Assembly: GCA_014529385.2 (NCBI GenBank)
Contig: CM043968.1
Location: forward strand, 30,103,013 to 30,167,012
DNA from: Adiantum capillus-veneris
Lineage: Eukaryota; Streptophyta; Polypodiopsida; Polypodiales; Pteridaceae
Length of the DNA stretch: 64,000 nt
Direction: 5' to 3'
In this document: positions 56,851-64,000 of the stretch, piece after piece
Position numbering within the stretch: the first letter of the stretch is position 1
How the letters are laid out: each line of letters opens with the position of its first letter
The notes under the pieces: model-generated
The model's database searches: none
The model's input: only the letters and a program-made list of their open reading frames with translations
Told to the model about the DNA's origin: nothing
Made by a program: the position numbers and the translations under genes

Positions 56851-57259
56851 TTTTTTCCTGCTTGGCAGCTCATGCATATCATGGTTGAGAAAGAAGCAGC
56901 CTCCTGTGGCCACTTCTAGTTGTGAAGCTGAGTACAAGGCAGTCTTTACAGCTACGATTGAGTATGTATGGCTCGAACGCCTTATGGCTGATTTGGGTGT
57001 TGGACAAGACACTGCCAACACTAGCTACAATGACAATCAGAGTGCATTGGCAGTTGCGAGAAACCCAATTTTTCATGCTTGCAGAAAGCACATTGAGGTG
57101 CATTACCACTATGTCAAGGAGACGCTCTCAACAAGAGAGATCATCTTGGCTTGTGTGCCAACACAGGACAACCTTGCAGATATTTTCACAACGGCATTGT
57201 CTCGTGAGAAGTTCAAAGCTTTTCGCAAAGCTTTGGGCTTACTCCCCTTTGTGGACTAA
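56851..57259 (+). pseudogene. Copia Z RNase H
   Basis: PPVATSSCEAEYKAVFTATI, YNDNQSALAVARNPIFHACR, KHIEVHYHYVKETLSTREI, PTQDNLADIFTTALSREKF, natural stop at 57257-57259. Acidic positions E and D of the SCEAEY and DNQSA motifs are kept. Confidence 0.9.
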
Positions 57260-57336
57260 TCATGTCCTTAGAGCATGGAACTTCCCTATCCTCTATGTGC
57301 CATCTCTCATTCACTGCATTAATTCTAGGGGGGATT

Positions 57337-57565
57337 TGTTGCCATATACATGTGGTAGTGATGTGTGTGAATACACTTAGGACAACCGGGGCATTTTTTC
57401 CCTCGCTAGGAGGTTTTTCCCCCCGTGCATTGTATATACGCCCATTACTCTAGGGCTATCTGATCTTTTCGTTGCACACTAAGTAATATACTGTCTGTTG
57501 TGTGCCTTGAGCTTCCTTCGTCTTCTCCAAACTGTGTGTGTTTTCTTGCAACCCTAATTCCAATA
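57337..57565 (+). repeat. Copia Z 3' LTR
   Basis: TGTTGCCATATACATG to ATTCCAATA, preceded by the purine tract 'ctaggggggatt'. Confidence 0.92.
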
Positions 57566-58147
57566 GTTTGGCATACATGTCGACCAAGGGAGTGCCAAGC
57601 ATAGCGTTTTCTCAAGAGTCTCTGACTAACACTATCATTGTGAGTTAGGTTGCCCATCTTAATGTCTTCCAAATTTCCACATGCCTTCAAGATGTAAGCA
57701 TATATGATTGCATCTTGAGAGATGCGCTCGCTTCACACTAGGTTGAAAACAATCCATAGCTTCTTGTACAAAATGTCGACCAAGGCAACGCCAAGCACAA
57801 CTCTTTTTGTCATGAGCAACCTTTGAAAAACAATATCCTTGTGAATTTTGTTTCCATATCAGCTTCTTGCATAGTGTGACATGCCTTAACCATATCAGCT
57901 TCTTTCATAGTGTAATATGCCTTAAAGAGGAAAGCATAGGTGATTGCATATGGAGTGATCTCCTCGCTTAGCATCTGTTGAAAACAGCCCAGGGCTTCCT
58001 AGCTTGCTACATTTGGCATGCATCCCCCCCCCCCCCCCCCCGCCCTTACCCCCCTCTTTGTTGAAAACAGCCCAGGGCTTCCTAGCTTGCTACATTTGGC
58101 ATGCATCCCCCCCCCCCCCCCCCCCCCGCCCTTACCCCCCTCTTTGT
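57566..58147 (-). pseudogene. PPR (pentatricopeptide repeat) gene remnant, upstream part
   Basis: PPR proteins bind organelle RNA through 35-residue helical repeats. The minus strand shows two repeats in mixed frames: EEITPYAITYAFLFKAY (57900-57970) and ISQDAIIYAYILKACGNLED (57670-57730), each followed by a decayed M-G-K-x-I-H helix and a 'xLVDMYAKL' end (57575-57600, also 57765-57790 as WSTFCTR-type remnant). Several shifts are present. Copia Z is inserted after the last VDMYAK. It may have been a pseudogene before that insertion. Confidence 0.65.
57978..58147. repeat. 83-bp tandem duplication with poly-C tracts
   Basis: 'ttgaaaacagcccagggctt' starts units at 57978 and 58061, each ending in a run of C (about 18 and 20) and 'cgcccttacccccctctttg'. 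Copies are otherwise identical. Confidence 0.92.
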
Positions 58148-60108
<1,961 letters not shown>

Positions 60109-60181
<73 letters not shown>

Positions 60182-60319
60182 CTAGAGGTTTGGGGCAAGC
60201 TTTAGATAGAGCTTTTTTTGGATATCGCTCTACTAACCAAATCTAGTAAAAAAGCTCGCTCCAAACAGAGATTTTTGAGCAAGCTTCTAGAATGAGATTT
60301 TTTGTTTCTCTCTCTTTCT

Positions 60320-60373
<54 letters not shown>
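60109..60373. repeat. Two (CT)n tracts (60109-60178 and 60323-60373)
   Basis: Separated by about 145 bp that contain 'aagctttagatagagcttttt' and inversely 'aaaaaagctcgctcc', a short imperfect inverted repeat. Confidence 0.9.
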
Positions 60374-60375
<2 letters not shown>

Positions 60376-61072
60376 GCAACCATTTTTGACATAGTAGACA
60401 ACACGTCACTCTTTTGATCATAGCTTCTTGATCCGAACTGCGATTGGGGTGAACTATATTTTCAATCAAAGAGTATGACGCCCTCTATGCATTGATGTAA
60501 AAATGAAAATTTTGGAGTTATGGAAGGAATTTTTGCAGTAGCATTTTTAAAGTGAATAGGATTGACTCTCATCTCTTATTTTACATACAATGTCTTTCGA
60601 CACTTGCAAGAGTTCTTCTTCTTCAACAAGGTCCACAACCATTGTAGAAAATAATCCAAAATCTCCTAAGTATGGAGATAGCTACACAACCACTCAACCA
60701 ATGACATTAAAAACCATGATCATGGCATACTTCGTATCGTTGCAAGAGACCGTAAAAAAGCAAGGTGAAGACTTACGGACACGTGTTTGAGGGGGCAACC
60801 GTTCTCTGAGCAAGAAAAACTGAGCCACACATCTTTTCGAGCGAAAGTTCTCAAAAACTTGAAAAGAGATTCATATTTACTCAAGCTATATATTCGATTA
60901 CAAAATGCAGCTATCTTTTTTCAAGCTAGCAGTGAAGTCAACCTTGGTGGCAAAAAACTCTCCCAGGCTGAAGATTTTGTTATTTCTTTAAGTGAAAGAA
61001 GCACTATATGCAAAATGGCATAAATATCAAGTCATCATTGATTGAACCAACCAGATTCTCAAGGGAACAATA
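60374..61072. other. No recognised gene; two unassigned plus frames
   Basis: 60590-60787 (MSFDTCKSSSSSTRSTTIVE) starts with ATG and is Ser/Thr-rich; 60787-61023 continues in another frame. No family recognised. They lie beyond the 3' end of the SWIM gene. Confidence 0.3.
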
Positions 61073-62149
61073 TTATGCTGAAACTCTAGCCCCTCCTAGC
61101 CCCTGGAATAGCTCTACTTTTGTTAGTGCGGCCTGATGCATAAACTCATGAGTTATGGAGTCTAAGCCGAGGACACGAAAGAACACAAAATACATGTGTT
61201 TGCATGGCACATACGTGAGGCATTGGCTGTCTATTTTTAGGAAGTCCTCACAAGTACATCGAGGAAAGTCTGCAATGGTCACCGCATAAGTCATACCCAT
61301 TTGAGCTGAACCATCAGTGCTAATGTGGAAAACATGCGATGAATTTGGCACCAATATTACCTCCCACACCAACTTTGCTGCATGCTTCTTCCCAATTCAA
61401 TCCGGTCATGGAACTCCTTGGTTAGTTTTGACCTCCATCTCACTTGTTTTCATCTCTAAACTTTGCACGAAAAGAACTAGGTTGCGGCCCATTCTGCCTT
61501 GAAGGGTGGTTTCCCATAGGTGTGCATGCATTACCACCTTGCAAAACAAATCCATTCCTTTGAAGCATCTCAACCTCCAAAGGCAGAAGGAAAGTTCCCT
61601 CATCCACAGTCCACGTTCCAAGGGCAGGTCCAGGAGGTCCAATAATCATGTCATCAATATTCCAAGCATGACTGTTTCTACTGTTGCAAAACCAGAAAAA
61701 TCCCTCAACAACCCCTTCTGGTTTAGGGCCTGCGGAGCAGGATATTTCCTCCTTCCCCAAAAACACGGTGCTGGAACTCCAGTTTTAATGTTACTTGAAG
61801 TCTCATTTATAAATCTACCATAATGTGTTGTCTCACCAAGCAAAACGCGAAAACATGTCATTTTTCTGCCAGGCTCTGTTCGTCAAATTGCCCAAACTGT
61901 TCTTGGTAGCTTTTGCTCTAGCCACATCTTTGATGCCGCAAAATTGACCGACTTGTTTTGTGCTCTACAATTGAATGGTGTGGTAACTGTGACAAACTCA
62001 GGTCTATGGCTATCCTCCTCGAGAGTTTCATCAGGGTCAATAAAAATAGGTCTAGTTTTGCGCACACTCTTTTCCCTTATTGAATCTCTATTCATCTCCG
62101 GGCTTGGAATTTGCATTTCAAGAACTACCGAAGATGTTGCAGGTGACAA
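61073..62149 (-). pseudogene. SWIM zinc-finger protein gene, broken
   Basis: The C-terminal frame (61073-61372) reads FHISTDGSAQMGMTYAVTIA, then CTCEDFLK...VPCKHMYFVFFRV: C-x-C...C-x-H, the SWIM finger. SWIM domains bind DNA or proteins and occur in Mutator/FAR1 transposases and in other plant proteins. Upstream, on the same strand, conserved-looking blocks continue in other frames: SVNFAASKMWLEQKLPRTVW (61900-61960), a stop, RVLLGETTHYGRFINETSS (61790-61850), GVPAPCFWG, WTVDEGTFLLPLEVEMLQRN (61560-61620). At least one stop and two shifts. Without a DDE transposase core I cannot call it a transposase. Confidence 0.65.
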
Positions 62150-62221
62150 AAAAAAAGCTTGTAGTTTGTGTATTGATTGTTGTGTTTTTGGTCTTTGTCT
62201 AACACATTGTGTTTTTTGTTA

Positions 62222-62898
62222 AAGGTGACAACCTATTTTGGATAGAGAAGGTGTGTAGAGCATCTAACTTACTTATTTATCGATGTGAGGTAGTTATGCA
62301 TCACTCTCCTTACGGATATGTTGAGGTTGGCGGAGATCGTCATGAGGTTGTGGCTCTAGTATATGATTTATGTATGCATTTAAGGTTAAATAATACTATT
62401 CTTGCTATTTTATGCTTTTTGTTTTTGCAGTGTGATAGTTTGATGTTGTTCTTCATTCACATGCGTGGAGTTCTACCACCTGTTTACATTGTTGAAAGTA
62501 CACCCTTTTTTCATGCTGTAGGTATGACTCCTACAGATACCATCATGCGGCACTACATGCCAGAGACAGCATATGCGGTGATGGAGTCCGGGCTACCTTG
62601 GCGTGGGTCTATGCAACGTTGTTCTTCATTTATTTCTTCCTTGGTGGAGCTCCTTTGTCGGCCTAAGGGCATATGCTTAGAGTTTGGTTGTGGGACAGCT
62701 CCAGTTCTTCGGGCGTGTTTATGCTCTGGTCGTGCATGTGCATCCTTGGATAGTGATGCGGCTTTGATTTTGACGTATGTGCTGCCGATACTTCAGTCTC
62801 AGTCTAGTGGGCGAGAGAGACGGGAGGCATCGACATCTGCAGATGTGGTGGATGAAGGAGACATACCATTGGATGGAAACCCGTTTGATGACTTGTGA
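62222..62898 (+). CDS. Protein with DNA N4/N6-methyltransferase-like C-terminal motif, partial
   Basis: The plus frame reads DNLFWIEKVCRASNLLIYRC, HHSPYGYVEVGGDRHEVVAL, then a likely 72-nt intron (GT at 62359, ttttttgcag to 62430, phase 0), then FFIHMRGVLPPVYIVESTPF, TPTDTIMRHYMPETAYAVME, GLPWRGSMQRCSSFISSLVE, and ICLEFGCGTAPVLRACLCSG, RACASLDSD. The last part resembles the cofactor-binding loop (F-x-G-x-G then acidic after the next strand) of beta-type DNA methylases, with the C-terminal order usual there. No D-P-P-Y catalytic motif is seen. An acidic tail ends GNPFDDL-stop. The 5' exon(s) are not identified. The reading frame is intact. Confidence 0.55.
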
Positions 62899-63517
62899 GC
62901 ATTTTATTTTGTCATGGATTCTTATGCACATGGACATACTTCATACTACATACATGTGTTTTCCTAATTTTTATCTCTTGACATACATTTGGGTTTTAGG
63001 ATACTAGTATATTTACCTACCATGGTATGACATCATAGTAGGTTGTTGATGTAGTTATGTGTATTTTTGTGGTCATTTCCATTGAGTTGATCTTTGATGA
63101 ATTAATTTTTGTTTCATTGAATTGCCTTGCCGGTATACATTGAGGCACAAGTAAGAAGGATGGTGCGAGACCCCAGATACGATATGCATCCTCTCAACAA
63201 GCCACATAAAAGACATGTCTTAATTGATAATGAGTGTGATTCGTCATCATAAAAGTTTGTTGAAATGAAGAGACAATGTTTTTTTTTAAAATGACGTTCT
63301 TTTATGTTCGTTGTAGAATTCTTGTGTCGTCCTTATTTTTGGAAATTTTATGCGTGCAGAAATTGTTTACAATTCTCTCACTCTTTCTCTTGTATGCCAT
63401 TTTGTATGCGATGCAGTCCAATGTTGCAATACAATAGTGTTTTTAAGAAATGATGTTAATTTTTGTTCGTTGTAGCTATCTTGTAGGTTCCTTCTTTTTT
63501 CCTTATCTTGTACAGAA
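62899..63517. other. No supported gene
   Basis: AT-rich, no recognisable coding sequence. Confidence 0.4.
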
Positions 63518-63518
63518 C

Positions 63519-63591
<73 letters not shown>
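63518..63591. repeat. Compound (CT)n(AC)n microsatellite
   Basis: ctct to 63540 followed by acac to 63591. Confidence 0.98.
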
Positions 63592-63592
<1 letters not shown>

Positions 63593-63639
63593 TATTTGTA
63601 ACTAAGTCTCGCTCGGGGTTTGTAGTTCGCTCGGTGTAT

Positions 63640-64000
63640 GGTAAGACTCTTGATTGAGAATGAGAATCTCAAGACGACACTTGAGATGCAAACAATGTAA
63701 ACTCTCTCTTGTGGACTTGAATGCTTTGAAGGAGCGCATGAGCAAAGTGGAGAATGACCATGTATTGAAAGAGGAGAAATTTGACACCATGAGAGTGTAT
63801 ATTATGACATGAAAAAGGTATGCACAAACAAATCTTGGGTTGTTGTATGCAATAGCAATGTGGTTCCTAATTCCTCCCTCATGCAAACTATGCCTCAAAC
63901 AAAGAATGTTGAGAATGTGAATGTAGAGGAGTTGAAGGAACGAGGGAGACATTCCAAGTCTTATAATATTGTTATTTGTGGAATTCTTGAAGAGAAGTTA
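63640..64000 (+). pseudogene. Possible LINE ORF1 start
   Basis: Across frames: VDLNALKERMSKVENDHVLK and EEKFDTMRVYIMT (coiled-coil-like), later VEELKERGRHSKSYNIVICG followed by ILEEK at the window edge. A coiled coil followed by an S/R-x-N-I-V-I-x-G-I-x-E motif is the layout of L1-type ORF1. The window ends before it can be confirmed. Confidence 0.35.

Larger units (their letters stand above)
52420..57565 (+). mobile_element. Complete Ty1/copia element Z
   Basis: 5' LTR 52420-52645, 3' LTR 57337-57565, internal gag, protease, integrase, RT and RNase H in copia order, flanked by GTTTG on both sides (52415-52419, 57566-57570). Length 5146 bp. I count roughly 25 differences plus small indels between the LTRs by eye, so the insertion is old. 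Many stops and frameshifts. Confidence 0.95.

Noticed and set aside
61073-62149. Mutator/FAR1 transposase call for the SWIM gene
   Set aside because: No DDE core or WRKY/FAR1 zinc domain is visible upstream of the SWIM finger.

Overview
The window looks like a transposon-dominated stretch of a land-plant nuclear genome. The evidence is chromodomain Ty3/gypsy elements, Ty1/copia elements primed by initiator-Met tRNA, plant-type LINEs with a zinc-knuckle ORF1, a degraded PPR gene, candidate introns of about 72 nt, and long (GA/CT)n tracts. A seed-free plant such as a fern or lycophyte is my guess only. No bacterial gene, CRISPR array or rRNA is visible. Nearly every coding stretch carries frameshifts or stops.

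Layout. 1-680 is a LINE reverse-transcriptase remnant and 991-1224 a copia LTR. 3347-3940 holds a host Josephin-type (deubiquitinase fold) gene with a 127-bp tandem duplication upstream. 4454-10030 is a pile of LTR-element fragments: a gypsy integrase/chromodomain, LTR family A, a family-G gag plus 5' LTR, and a family-C LTR. 10031-13655 is a minus-strand LINE split by a solo LTR (11399-12030, target duplication GAGAC). 13656-14280 is a retropepsin fragment. 16285-20198 is a Ty3-like element (family C1) with gag and protease but no polymerase, followed by a His/Asp-repeat ORF. It is broken by a nearly complete chromodomain gypsy element, E2 (20199-27425). 28329-28590 is a 54-bp tandem array. 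29073-31214 holds 3' ends of two related gypsy elements.

31941-40172 is a nested stack: a copia element (K) interrupted by C2, a deletion derivative of C1, which itself carries a solo LTR (33593-34786). K is cut off by another C-type LTR (39361). 40173-46874 is gypsy G1, which has lost its integrase core; its 5' LTR holds a 1251-bp solo LTR (target duplication CAATC) and then joins a LINE RT fragment. 49055-49466 is a short terminal-inverted-repeat element with a perfect 10-bp target duplication. 52420-57565 is a complete but decayed copia element (Z, target duplication GTTTG) sitting inside a PPR-type coding sequence. 61073-62898 is a divergent pair: a SWIM zinc-finger gene on minus and a gene with a DNA-methyltransferase-like motif on plus. 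63640-64000 may start another LINE.

How it fits together. Families G, D and E2 share LTR start (TGTCACAA), polypurine tract and a GGCGCC-centred box in the LTR. G and E2 also share a chromodomain type. They look like one radiation. E2-type elements are candidate helpers for polymerase-less elements, but the C family differs in tract and lacks the box, so its helper is unknown. The host genes (Josephin, PPR, SWIM, methyltransferase-like) are islands near the two ends.
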